From a virus: 22,109 bases of DNA. Location of the stretch: the IMG/VR virus record IMGVR_UViG_3300044638_009143, positions 1-22,109 of that record, one strand, 5' to 3'. Made by a program: the position numbers and the translations under genes. This document shows, piece after piece, positions 1 through 7,250 of the stretch. Numbering within the stretch: the stretch's first letter is position 1; every line of letters begins with the position of its first letter. Below the pieces are notes generated by a model that saw only the letters and a list, made by a program, of their open reading frames with translations, made no database searches and was not told the origin of the DNA.

Positions 1-489
1 ACCTGAACCGGTTGGGAGTGAGTAACCTTGGTTTAATGCACGAAGTGAATTTTCAGCATTTGGACCTGAGAGGCTGACACCACCGGTTAATTGTGAACCA
101 ACAACGCCACCACCGAATAGTGAAGTGTCTTGTAGATTTGCACCACGGGTGCGTTCAAATGTAAAGTCAAGGAAGAATATTAGACCGCTTGGGAGACTCA
201 TTGGCTGAACGCTGACGAGTTCGTTAGCAATTAAGCTACCGAAAACACGGCGAACGATTGGGAATGCAACCGCAGCGAAACCTTCTACATCACCTCCTGA
301 CATTGTGTTCGCTTCACGTAGTAATTCTTGTGCTTGATTTTCTAATAGACGGGCCATTGAAGCCTTTGCGCGATCATCGCCAATACCTTCTAATAGACCT
401 GTATCTGACCATTTTGACATTAAAGCGCCGCCTTCTTTTTCAAGGTCGCGTTTAACAACACCTTCTGTTAATTTTTTGATAACTGACAT
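1..489 (-). CDS. 23: Major capsid protein gp23, N-terminal part (runs off the left edge)
   Basis: The first 163 residues of a T4-type major head protein, which forms the hexameric capsid lattice. They begin MSVIKKLTEGVVKRDLEKEG. Around residues 75-110 comes the block FPIVRRVFGSLIANELVSVQ, followed by PMSLPSGLIFFLDFTF. This corresponds to the conserved gp23 stretch around 'VRRxxPxLIAxxxxxVQPMxxPTGLIF'. The ATG is preceded by AAGGAG at good spacing, and the gene directly follows scaffold gene 22, as in T4. The early LLE-G (about residues 31-34) fits the (L/I)xE cleavage consensus of T4 prohead protease, but which site is used cannot be told from sequence. The C-terminal part lies outside the window. 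Family assignment is firm. Confidence 0.93.
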   Translation of the reverse strand, partial: MSVIKKLTEGVVKRDLEKEGGALMSKWSDTGLLEGIGDDRAKASMARLLENQAQELLREANTMSGGDVEGFAAVAFPIVRRVFGSLIANELVSVQPMSLPSGLIFFLDFTFERTRGANLQDTSLFGGGVVGSQLTGGVSLSGPNAENSLRALNQGYSLPTGSG

Positions 490-517
490 TTTATAACTCC
501 TTAGAATATATTTGGTA

Positions 518-1783
518 TCATTTAATACCGGCTAATTTTAACCAACGATCTTTATTTGGATCAGCTGGTTGCTCTGCTTGTTTGTGAGGCAAACGGAATG
601 AACTCTTTTTACTAATTGCTTCATTCAGTGATTTTGGTGAACGTTCTTTTTCAGCTGTGCCACCCACTGAATTGATTAGTGTTTCATATACCGCTTTTGC
701 TTCACTTACAGAATCAGCCTTGGAAACAGCTTCGACAATATGTGTTTTTTGTCGCTCATTCAAGGAGGCGCTTTTCAAGACCTGATTTGAATAGAAGAGT
801 CTTGCATTTAATAGATTAACTTCATCAAGTTTTTTAAATGCTTCTGACATTTCTTCTATAATGGAAGTGAATTTTTTGTTCTCTTCCAAGAGTTTTTGAA
901 TTTGTGAATCTTTCTTTTCAACCAGTTTAACTGTATTCTGGTGTTCTTTTAACAATTGGGCAGATGTGCTCATCAATTGTTTTACAGTTGATTCATTTGT
1001 TTTCTTTTTTAATGCTTTAAAGTCATCACCTGTTATTTTGTCGTGAGGTGGTGCAGCTTTAGCAATTTTTTGTTGTTTTGGAGAAAGTTTCTTTTTTGCT
1101 TCTTCTAAATCTTCCTCATCTTCTTCATCTTCATCCTCTTCTTCATCTTGCTCTTCGTCTTCATCCTCGTCTTCTTCGTCTTCACTTTCATCTTCATCTT
1201 CGGATTCTTCGTCGTCTTCTTCTTCGCCTTCAAAAAGAACTTCGTCTAAATTAACTTCAACATTTTCATCTAATTCAATTGATTCCAAGTCTAATTCTTC
1301 CTGTAGTTGTGCAGCGACGCCAGCAGCTGGAGGCTGTTGATCTAATGCACTGCCGAGCATTGGTTGTTGATTAACATCTTGCTCTTCTGCTTCTCTACCA
1401 ATATTTAATTGTTTTGCTAAGTCAGTTAAATCTAAATTTAATTCAACTTCTGCATCATCGTCTGGACAAGGACATACTTTTTCACCATCTGTAGCAGCGA
1501 GTGGAACATCTTTTGCCTTACCTGATACATAACCTTTATTTGATTCATCTGGAGGAGCACCACCAAAATCTGTTCCTGGTGGAATATCTCCTGCAAGAGC
1601 ATCTGTAGGTGAACCGGCCATTCCAGCTGGATCTTCCTCTTCTTGCTCAAGAAGTTTTTCAACTGCTTCTTTAACTTGTGGAGCAAATTTTTCTAATAAT
1701 GTTGCTTGCGCACTTTTAAAGGCTGAATCTCGTAGGGCTTGAGCATCTACTATCGCTTGCTCTAATAGTTTTGAACTACTCAT
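518..1783 (-). CDS. 22: Prohead core scaffold protein gp22-like, with a polyacidic tract
   Basis: Likely internal scaffold of the prohead, 421 residues, placed directly upstream of gp23 as in T4. I chose the ATG at 1783 (MSSSKLLEQAIVDAQALRDS) because CAGGAGT sits just before it. The frame stays open to a TTG at 1816 without a comparable signal. The N-terminal 50 residues and the segment from about 270 to 370 are helical and charged, as expected for a coiled-coil scaffold. Near residues 185-230 lies a tract of more than 40 residues that is almost only Glu and Asp with scattered Ser. A short CPCPDDD cysteine motif lies near residue 105. The C-terminus ends in a basic segment. Assignment rests on position, composition and N-terminal style; direct sequence similarity to T4 gp22 is weak by eye. 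It is probably cleaved by gp21 during maturation. Confidence 0.75.
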   Translation of the reverse strand: MSSSKLLEQAIVDAQALRDSAFKSAQATLLEKFAPQVKEAVEKLLEQEEEDPAGMAGSPTDALAGDIPPGTDFGGAPPDESNKGYVSGKAKDVPLAATDGEKVCPCPDDDAEVELNLDLTDLAKQLNIGREAEEQDVNQQPMLGSALDQQPPAAGVAAQLQEELDLESIELDENVEVNLDEVLFEGEEEDDEESEDEDESEDEEDEDEDEEQDEEEDEDEEDEEDLEEAKKKLSPKQQKIAKAAPPHDKITGDDFKALKKKTNESTVKQLMSTSAQLLKEHQNTVKLVEKKDSQIQKLLEENKKFTSIIEEMSEAFKKLDEVNLLNARLFYSNQVLKSASLNERQKTHIVEAVSKADSVSEAKAVYETLINSVGGTAEKERSPKSLNEAISKKSSFRLPHKQAEQPADPNKDRWLKLAGIK

Positions 1784-1851
1784 TAAAAATACTCCTGAAA
1801 ATACACTTTTACTCAATTAAATAGTTTTATTTTAATGAACATACCATAAAA

Positions 1852-2403
1852 CTATAATTTCTTAATAAAACATTTAATTAAATTACTTTCCCCATCAGCA
1901 TTTTCTAATGCTTGGCCTATTACTTTGCCAAATAAATCTCTTTTAAAGCCAAATCTTGTTTTAGTTTGTGCTGCGCAACCGTGACCAATAAAGTCGCTGG
2001 TTACAATCCAGTCGCCCTCATTAACTTTACCGGTTACTAAAACATATTCTGCGCCTAATATTATTGGCTGATCTTTTCCTTCTAATGTGGCACCAACAAC
2101 TCTGTTGTCTTCTTTTGTTGTGCATGGTATAACTTTGCCACTTTCCCAAATAACTATTGTTCCTGTTGGATATTTTCCAATTCCCTCAGTTGTTAAACCT
2201 GTTTCAAATACAGCACCAACAGTTGTTTGTTGAGCATAGATGTCAAGCCATCTATTTTCTGGCGCTCCTATTGTTCTTAGGGCATCACCTTGTGGCACAA
2301 GTGTTCCTGTTATTTGAACTGAACCACTGAAACTTACGGTTCCATCATTCAATATCTTATGTATATGTGTTGAACCACTTACTACACTTAAGCCTTTTGA
2401 CAT
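1852..2403 (-). CDS. Virion appendage/fibre-type structural protein with G2-like C-terminal module
   Basis: 183 residues. The N-terminal 45 residues (KGLSVVSGSTHIHKILNDGT, then SGSVQITGTLV) resemble the start of the much larger fibre protein encoded upstream, so both probably share an attachment or folding module. A middle segment (GAPENRWLDIYAQQTTVGAV) looks like the β-rich linker seen in phage fibre proteins. The C-terminal part (YVLVTGKVNEGDWIVTSDFI, then GHGCA and GKVIGQALEN) has the pattern of the small β-barrel module found at fibre C-termini, including those related to peptidase G2 domains. I see no proof of autoproteolysis. A purine-rich GAAGTGAG precedes the ATG. The gene is separated from the upstream fibre gene by a strong terminator and so probably has its own promoter. 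Exact role and location on the virion are unknown. Confidence 0.6.
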   Translation of the reverse strand: MSKGLSVVSGSTHIHKILNDGTVSFSGSVQITGTLVPQGDALRTIGAPENRWLDIYAQQTTVGAVFETGLTTEGIGKYPTGTIVIWESGKVIPCTTKEDNRVVGATLEGKDQPIILGAEYVLVTGKVNEGDWIVTSDFIGHGCAAQTKTRFGFKRDLFGKVIGQALENADGESNLIKCFIKKL

Positions 2404-2471
2404 TTTTTACTCACTTCTTCAATAAATATGACTGAATATTTCGTTTTAACCTAATAAGTAGCATTTTATAA

Positions 2472-2501
2472 TAAAAAACCGGCACCCTTTCGGATGCCGG
2501 T
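2472..2501 (-). terminator. Intrinsic terminator after the repeat-rich fibre gene
   Basis: Read on the minus strand, CCGGCATCC-GAAA-GGGTGCCGG forms a nine-pair stem (one G-T pair) capped by a GAAA tetraloop and followed at once by TTTTTT. It lies 27 bases past the stop codon of the fibre gene and upstream of the 183-residue protein gene. It is a textbook Rho-independent terminator for leftward transcription. Confidence 0.92.
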
Positions 2502-2527
2502 CTATAGTTTAATTAAAAACTATTTGT

Positions 2528-5011
2528 TCATTCACCAAAGAATGGACTTGCGAACCACATACCATCTTCACAGAAATACCATTTCTGGCCTTGTGGGAAG
2601 GCTGGAACGGCATCGTCAGCAGCATTAAGATAGAACATATGTCCATTGTGTGCTGATTGATCGCCAGTTAAGTATGCAGCTGGGATTGTTTCAGCGGTAA
2701 ATCTTGGTGCTTGGAATTTACCATTTACTGTTACTTGATCAGCTGAACTATCACCGAGTGTTGCATTTCCATTTACAGTCAAATTACCAGCAACTGTAAC
2801 ATTGTCTGGTAAGCCGATTGTAATGGTTCCACTTAGACCAACTGCCGTTGATTCAGTGCCATTAACGGTTACTTCACCGGCTGTGCCAACAACAAGAACG
2901 CCTTCAAGTGTATCAACACGTGCATCAAGTGATTCATCACCAGAAATACGTGATGAAACTTCGCTTGATAGAGCAGTTGCTAATGAAGCATCGGCACTTG
3001 AACGTGAAGAAACTTCATTTGAAATAGCAGTTGCTAATGAAGCATCGGCAGTTGAGAGTTCACTTGCCAATGAAGCATCTGCACTTGCACGACTTGATGC
3101 TTCACTATCAATTCTTGTTGATAATGATGCGTCTGCAGTTGAGAATGCACTTGCTAATGAAGTTTCAGCTGATTGAGCACGAACAGTTTCTGCTGAAATC
3201 TTGCTATCTAAACTTGTATCAGCCGATTGACGATTAACAACTTCTGTGCTATCAGCTGCGGATAGTGCTGCTTCAACGCTTTCAGCACGTGATTGTTCTG
3301 TGCTGATTAATGAAGCAAGACTACTTTCAGCAGAAAGAGCACGTGAGGCTTCTGAAGAAATGTTTGCACTTAAACCGGTTGCAAGACTTGAAATTGCACC
3401 ATCAACACTGCCGTCTGCACTTTGGAATGCACTGACAATTTCTGCCAATGAATCAAGAGCAGCTGGATCGGTGTTTGAAAGAACATTATCAATTCTGGTT
3501 GATAATGATGCTTCTGCTGATGAAGCGCGTGAAACTTCACTGCTTAAATCTGCACTTAAAGCATCTTCAACTGATTCAGCACGTTCAATTTCATTTGAAA
3601 GAGCAGTTTCTAAACTTGTATCAGCAGATTGACGACCAGCAACTTCTGTGCTAAGATCGGCAGAAAGTTCTGCTTCAACAGATTGTGCACGTGCAGTTTC
3701 TGAACTGATTTCGCCACTCAATTCAGCTTCAACTGATTGAGCACGAACAACTTCACCACTTAAAGCGCTGCTTAAAGCGGTTTCAACTGAATCAGCGCGT
3801 TCTTCTTCGCTTGAAAGACGTGCTTCTAATGAAGAAAGATCTGCTGTTGCACCTGAATCAATTGAATCAATTCTTGCTGATAATGAAGCATCACCACTAA
3901 CACGACTTGATTCTTCACTTGATAATTGTGCAACAACACTTGCATCTGCACTTGCACGTGATGAAGCTTCTGTTGAAACAGCATTTGCAAGACTGCCATC
4001 ACCACTAATACGTGATGATTCTTCACTTGACAAAGCAGTTGCGAGGCTTGAGTCGCCACTTGCACGACTTGAAGTTTCGCTACTTATAAGACTTGCGAGA
4101 CTACCATCGCCACTAACGCGGGATGAAGCTTCACTTGAAATTGCATTATCAATACTGCCAACAGCACTTACACGGCTTGAAGTTTCAGCTGAAACTACTG
4201 CTGCTACACTTGCATCACCACTTACGCGGCTTGAAATTTCACTTGATAGAGCTGAATTTAAGCTTGAATCTGCGCTTTCACGAATTGATTCTTCGCTTGA
4301 TACGCGAGTTGTTAAACTTGCATCGCCACTAACACGTGCTGATTCTTCAGTTGACAAACGAACAGTTAAACTACTATCAGCTGAAGCACGTGTTGATTCT
4401 TCGCTGCTAACACGTGAATTTAAACTTGTAATACTACCAGTTAGAGAATTAACTTGTGAAGTTAAATCGCCAATACCTGATACTAATGCACCAGCGCCGT
4501 CACCATCAAGGAATTCTTGAATAGCAACAACAGTGCTGAGAGTGCCTGATAGACCTTCTGCACCAATTAGAGTATCAATTCTATTATCAACAGCTGTTTC
4601 TAAACTTGAAACTGCACTAATACGAGCATTTGTTTCACTGCTTAATGCACTGTTTAAACTTGCGTCAGCTGCAGCACGAACACTTTCTTCTGCAGATAGT
4701 CTATTATTTACTGATGTAAAATCAGAACCTTGACTACTTGAAAGAGCGCTTAATACTGCTTGAACATTACTACCATCGCTGGTTACAACATTTGCTGCAT
4801 CAACTGCTGCCAATGAAGCACTACCATTAGCGGCAACATGTAGAACCTTGCCAACGCCACCTGTTTGACCTTGAAGATCAAGAACAAGTGTGCCACTGAT
4901 ACGCATATCAACTGGCTTATGTTGACCGAATACTACTGTGCCATTTTCCATGATTTTAGCAACAACTGTGCTTGAACCTGAAACAACTGCAAAACCTTTT
5001 TGTTTTGACAT
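2528..5011 (-). CDS. Long repeat-rich tail fibre/appendage protein (827 aa)
   Basis: A fibrous structural protein. I chose the ATG at 5011 (MSKQKGFAVVSGS) because AGGGAGA precedes it and because the start then matches the neighbouring 183-residue protein (MSKGLSVVSGS). The open frame extends upstream to 5068 through unrelated sequence. Residues about 90-690 are mostly 18-residue repeats of the type SLATALSSEESSRISGDG, interrupted by two non-repeat insertions. One contains LSNTDPAALDSLAEIVSAFQ, a segment I recall from many marine phage fibres. The C-terminus (about 700-827) turns β-rich (VTVAGNLTVNGNATLG) and ends in an aromatic, Cys-containing tip (GQKWYFCEDGMWFASPFFGE). Predicted layout: small attachment module, long α-helical trimeric shaft, β-structured tip. 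It could be a tail fibre, whisker or head fibre; sequence alone does not decide. Confidence 0.75.
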   Translation of the reverse strand: MSKQKGFAVVSGSSTVVAKIMENGTVVFGQHKPVDMRISGTLVLDLQGQTGGVGKVLHVAANGSASLAAVDAANVVTSDGSNVQAVLSALSSSQGSDFTSVNNRLSAEESVRAAADASLNSALSSETNARISAVSSLETAVDNRIDTLIGAEGLSGTLSTVVAIQEFLDGDGAGALVSGIGDLTSQVNSLTGSITSLNSRVSSEESTRASADSSLTVRLSTEESARVSGDASLTTRVSSEESIRESADSSLNSALSSEISSRVSGDASVAAVVSAETSSRVSAVGSIDNAISSEASSRVSGDGSLASLISSETSSRASGDSSLATALSSEESSRISGDGSLANAVSTEASSRASADASVVAQLSSEESSRVSGDASLSARIDSIDSGATADLSSLEARLSSEEERADSVETALSSALSGEVVRAQSVEAELSGEISSETARAQSVEAELSADLSTEVAGRQSADTSLETALSNEIERAESVEDALSADLSSEVSRASSAEASLSTRIDNVLSNTDPAALDSLAEIVSAFQSADGSVDGAISSLATGLSANISSEASRALSAESSLASLISTEQSRAESVEAALSAADSTEVVNRQSADTSLDSKISAETVRAQSAETSLASAFSTADASLSTRIDSEASSRASADASLASELSTADASLATAISNEVSSRSSADASLATALSSEVSSRISGDESLDARVDTLEGVLVVGTAGEVTVNGTESTAVGLSGTITIGLPDNVTVAGNLTVNGNATLGDSSADQVTVNGKFQAPRFTAETIPAAYLTGDQSAHNGHMFYLNAADDAVPAFPQGQKWYFCEDGMWFASPFFGE
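2905..4718 (-). repeat. Array of 54-bp repeats encoding 18-residue units
   Basis: Within the fibre gene, successive units SLxxxxSxExSSRxSxDx recur with a period of exactly 18 residues in the clearest stretch (about 3890-4400), and in looser form over the rest. Roughly two dozen units are recognisable. The Glu-x-x-x-Arg and Asp positions are the best kept. The nucleotide copies have diverged, so this is an old repeat family rather than a fresh expansion. The low-complexity sequence also produces long spurious open frames on the opposite strand. Confidence 0.8.
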
Positions 5012-5138
5012 ATTTGAAAAATCTCCCTTAAATAAAGAAAACATATATATCGGCACAACGCCGAACATATGTGATAATAATTAGTAATAATTTTTATTAA
5101 AATCTATGCCACTTCACGACGATAAAAGGCACTTCAAT

Positions 5139-5945
5139 TTAATATATTGCACCAACAATATTTCCACCAATATTCGCCACCCACACTGTTGCAGCGCCAG
5201 AACCTGCAGACAATGTTATGGTGCTGACTGCTGGACTTCCAGATCTTGAACAACCAACATTTGTATATAAGTTTGTTGATGAAGCCTGTATTGTTAATGT
5301 TCTTGAAGAATTTGGAAATGTGTTTTGAATGTATAGATAGATTTCTCTTCCAGTTGTGAGGTTTGAAATTTGAGCAACAACATTACCCGTAAAAGCAGCA
5401 ATCCAAGTCACTCTTTCATGCAACGAAGCATCAAACACTGTAGGACTAACCAAAGTGTTTGATGTGAATGTTGAATTTGCAGACCAAGTTAGATTACCCG
5501 CTCCATCATTTCTTAAGCGAGTTAATGCTGAACCTTGAGAAGTTGGAAAATTAGTAATTACATTATTTATTCTTGTAATATTTCCAAACTGTGAATTAGA
5601 AGCACTCAGTGTATTTGTAGTATAATTAAAAATTAAATTAGAAGAACCACTAAAAACAGAGCCACTATTAAATTGAATTTGTTGATTGCTGCCAGCAGCG
5701 AGAAATCTTCCTTGATATGTAGAAGCAGAAACAATATTAGATGATATATTGTTAAATCTTCCAATAGAACCAGATATTGTATCTAAAACTGTTAAATCGT
5801 CATTAAATGTTGCTGTTGAAAATACTGTTAATGTATCTGTAAAATTATCACCTATTGTAACATTTCCGGAAATAGCCAAGCTGCCAGGAATGTTAATCCC
5901 GGCAGAACTTGATAATTCTCCATCTTTGATTACTATTTTAGCCAT
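5139..5945 (-). CDS. β-rich fibre/baseplate-type structural protein, function unknown
   Basis: 268 residues, Ser/Thr/Asn/Gly-rich and almost free of long helices. The N-terminus (MAKIVIKDGELSSSAGINIP, then GSLAISGNVTIGD) has the β-strand repeat style 'G-x-L-x-I-S-G-N-V-T-I-G' common in phage fibre and appendage proteins. The last 90 residues (EIYLYIQNTFPNSSRTLTIQ and TITLSAGSGAATVWVANIGG) look like a compact β-sandwich with a glycine-rich end. No catalytic motif is visible. It is the first of three consecutive fibre-type genes in the transcription direction, lying between bS21 and gp22. The Shine-Dalgarno candidate TAGGT lies inside a small inverted repeat (see 5951-5982). I can support 'structural fibre-like' but not a specific role. 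Confidence 0.55.
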   Translation of the reverse strand: MAKIVIKDGELSSSAGINIPGSLAISGNVTIGDNFTDTLTVFSTATFNDDLTVLDTISGSIGRFNNISSNIVSASTYQGRFLAAGSNQQIQFNSGSVFSGSSNLIFNYTTNTLSASNSQFGNITRINNVITNFPTSQGSALTRLRNDGAGNLTWSANSTFTSNTLVSPTVFDASLHERVTWIAAFTGNVVAQISNLTTGREIYLYIQNTFPNSSRTLTIQASSTNLYTNVGCSRSGSPAVSTITLSAGSGAATVWVANIGGNIVGAIY

Positions 5946-5950
5946 TTAAT

Positions 5951-5982
5951 ACCTATAGACAATTAAACACCTGTATATAGGT
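5951..5982 (-). promoter_or_regulatory. Inverted repeat overlapping the ribosome binding site of the 268-aa gene
   Basis: ACCTATA (5951-5957) and TATAGGT (5976-5982) can pair across an 18-base loop, in the gap between the bS21 stop and the next start codon. On the transcript the downstream arm contains UAUAGGU, the only Shine-Dalgarno-like sequence before that start. Pairing could therefore limit translation of the fibre gene. The stem is only seven pairs and AU-rich, so the effect may be weak or absent. An upstream A-rich stretch gives no U-tract, so it is unlikely to be a terminator. Confidence 0.3.
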
Positions 5983-5988
5983 AGTTTT

Positions 5989-6192
5989 TTATTCTTCTTT
6001 TGGAAGAGCAGCCTTTTCTTTTTCTAAGGCTCTTTGTTTTTGTCTGCGTTTTGTATGTTCTTCTTGTGAAGGTTTAACATAATATCTACGATCATAGCAA
6101 TCTTCAACAATTCTCATTTTTTTTGTTTTCTTTAGGAAACGCTTGATCATCTTTTCTATATTGCCATCAACTTCGTCTAAACTTACTTTCAT
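5989..6192 (-). CDS. rpsU: bS21-like ribosomal protein (phage-encoded)
   Basis: 67 residues matching bacterial small-subunit protein bS21 in length and pattern. A helix 'NIEKMIKRFLKKTKK' aligns with the family's 'xxxALRRFKRxxEK'. 'DRRYYVKPS' aligns with the conserved 'RRREFYEKPT'. A basic Lys/Arg/Glu tail follows (EEHTKRRQKQRALEKEKAAL). In cells bS21 binds the 30S platform next to the mRNA Shine-Dalgarno duplex, so a phage copy could alter initiation on phage messages. A GAGG motif precedes the ATG. The gene sits inside the head/fibre block, which suggests late expression. The upstream junction holds a palindrome AATGTCA/TGACATT (6204-6219) over the stop codon of the preceding gene. Phage bS21 genes are known, including in T4-like pelagiphages, from memory. 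Family call is fairly sure; function is inferred. Confidence 0.8.
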   Translation of the reverse strand: MKVSLDEVDGNIEKMIKRFLKKTKKMRIVEDCYDRRYYVKPSQEEHTKRRQKQRALEKEKAALPKEE

Positions 6193-6207
6193 TATTGCCT
6201 CGTAATG

Positions 6208-6648
6208 TCAAATGACATTAAATTTCTTTCTACCAAATAATTTACTTATATCAACACCGGGATCGTTTGGTGATACTCCACCCAATGGATTTGCTACACT
6301 TTCTTGCACTGTTGCTGGAGCAGGTTTTGTATCTTTAAATACATCAATTCCACCAACTTTCATAGAAATTGTTTTATTGACTTCTGAATTTTGTTTTCTA
6401 AACTCACTTGCCATTTCTTCTCTATCGCGCTTTAATTGCTCTAATAATTCATTGTTTTGCGCTGGTTTTTGTTTTGGCTGTTGAACCGGTGCTGTTCTGG
6501 TTTCTGTCAATACTGGAAGAGCACCCTTCATGACTTCTTTTATAACCGCAGCCAAAAGACCACTTTCAAGAAGTGTTTCTTGAATACTTTCTTGAACACA
6601 TTCTTTTACAATTGGTTTAATCAGTTCTTTTAATTCACTTTTTTTCAT
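6208..6648 (-). CDS. Small head-region protein of unknown function
   Basis: 146 residues. The N-terminal 35 residues (MKKSELKELIKPIVKECVQE, then SIQETLLESGLL) form a probable amphipathic helix containing LLE, a possible prohead-protease site. A Pro/Gln-rich linker follows, then a charged helix (NNELLEQLKRDREEMASEFR) and a Gly/Pro-rich C-terminal third. The start codon overlaps the gp21 stop by one base (TAATG), with AGGTGG as ribosome binding site inside gp21, so the two are translationally coupled. Position immediately after the protease suggests a prohead core or internal protein, like T4's small core proteins, but I recognise no family. Confidence 0.6.
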   Translation of the reverse strand: MKKSELKELIKPIVKECVQESIQETLLESGLLAAVIKEVMKGALPVLTETRTAPVQQPKQKPAQNNELLEQLKRDREEMASEFRKQNSEVNKTISMKVGGIDVFKDTKPAPATVQESVANPLGGVSPNDPGVDISKLFGRKKFNVI

Positions 6649-7250
6649 TATCCACCTATAATATCTGTTAGCAGGCGGTTGATTTTATCAGATTTATTGA
6701 AAATGTTTGGTGTTTTTTTGCTTTCACTTAAATTCATGAAAGCACCAACTGTTGAAGGTTCGCTTACGAAATCAAAACAAATAAGCTGGAAATCATCTTC
6801 AACATAAGTTAATCCGCCTTTTTCTTTTACACTTCCAAGACCGCGACTTGAAATACCAAGTTTAACACCGCTTTCAACAAGTGATTTAAGAATTTGACCG
6901 GATGGGGTTGTTAATACCTTTACTTTACCCATAACATCTTTTCCGTTCCACCAAATATCTGTAACAATATGTGAAGCGTTCTTTAAATTGATTACACTCT
7001 CATCTGGATGGTCAAGTTCTCCAAGAGCACGATTTTCTGCAATGAGTTTCTTATAGTTTTCTACTTCGCGACGAAGGATGTTTTCTGGGTATACACGACC
7101 ATTACCATTTTTGGCATCTGCTCTTTGAACAACACCTGAAAGCATCATGCCACCACTTTTAACAAATACTTTTTCTGCTTCTGTCAATAAATCCTGACAG
7201 ATGCCGCCTTCACAGAGTTCAAAATACTCTCTTAATAAAAACTTATTCAT
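6648..7250 (-). CDS. 21: Prohead core protease gp21
   Basis: Serine protease that matures T4-like proheads by cutting scaffold, capsid and internal proteins after (L/I)xE. The 200-residue protein carries the family's landmarks: RADAKNGNGRVYP near residues 43-55, ALGELDHPD with the catalytic His at about 81, and GVKLGISSRGLGS with the nucleophile Ser in the 134-140 stretch, followed by an acidic FDFVSEPS segment. Length is close to T4 gp21 (about 212). The ATG overlaps the upstream stop (ATGA) and has AGGAG before it. The N-terminus (EYFELCEGGICQDLLTEAEK) is acidic and may be removed by self-cleavage, as known for T4. Family assignment is firm. Confidence 0.93.
   Translation of the reverse strand: MNKFLLREYFELCEGGICQDLLTEAEKVFVKSGGMMLSGVVQRADAKNGNGRVYPENILRREVENYKKLIAENRALGELDHPDESVINLKNASHIVTDIWWNGKDVMGKVKVLTTPSGQILKSLVESGVKLGISSRGLGSVKEKGGLTYVEDDFQLICFDFVSEPSTVGAFMNLSESKKTPNIFNKSDKINRLLTDIIGG

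Noticed and set aside
514-529. Inverted repeat GGTAT/ATACC between gp22 and gp23
   Set aside because: Five AU-rich pairs over the stop codon without a T-tract; too weak to call a terminator.
1784-1816. Longer gp22 N-terminus starting at TTG
   Set aside because: CAGGAGT is placed correctly for the ATG at 1783 but lies inside the longer frame, and nothing supports the TTG.
2802-3632. Long open frames on the plus strand opposite the fibre gene (124 and 128 codons)
   Set aside because: They are mirror images of the Ser/Ala/Asp repeat codons, have no ribosome binding sites, and the minus-strand frame explains the whole stretch.
5050-5064. Small hairpin TCGGC/GCCGA in the fibre gene leader
   Set aside because: Only five pairs, no U-run, and it does not cover the ribosome binding site; no function can be argued.
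5012-5068. Longer N-terminus of the fibre protein (MFGVVPIYMFSL...)
   Set aside because: AGGGAGA precedes the internal ATG at 5011, and the shorter start matches the paralogous N-terminus of the 183-residue protein.
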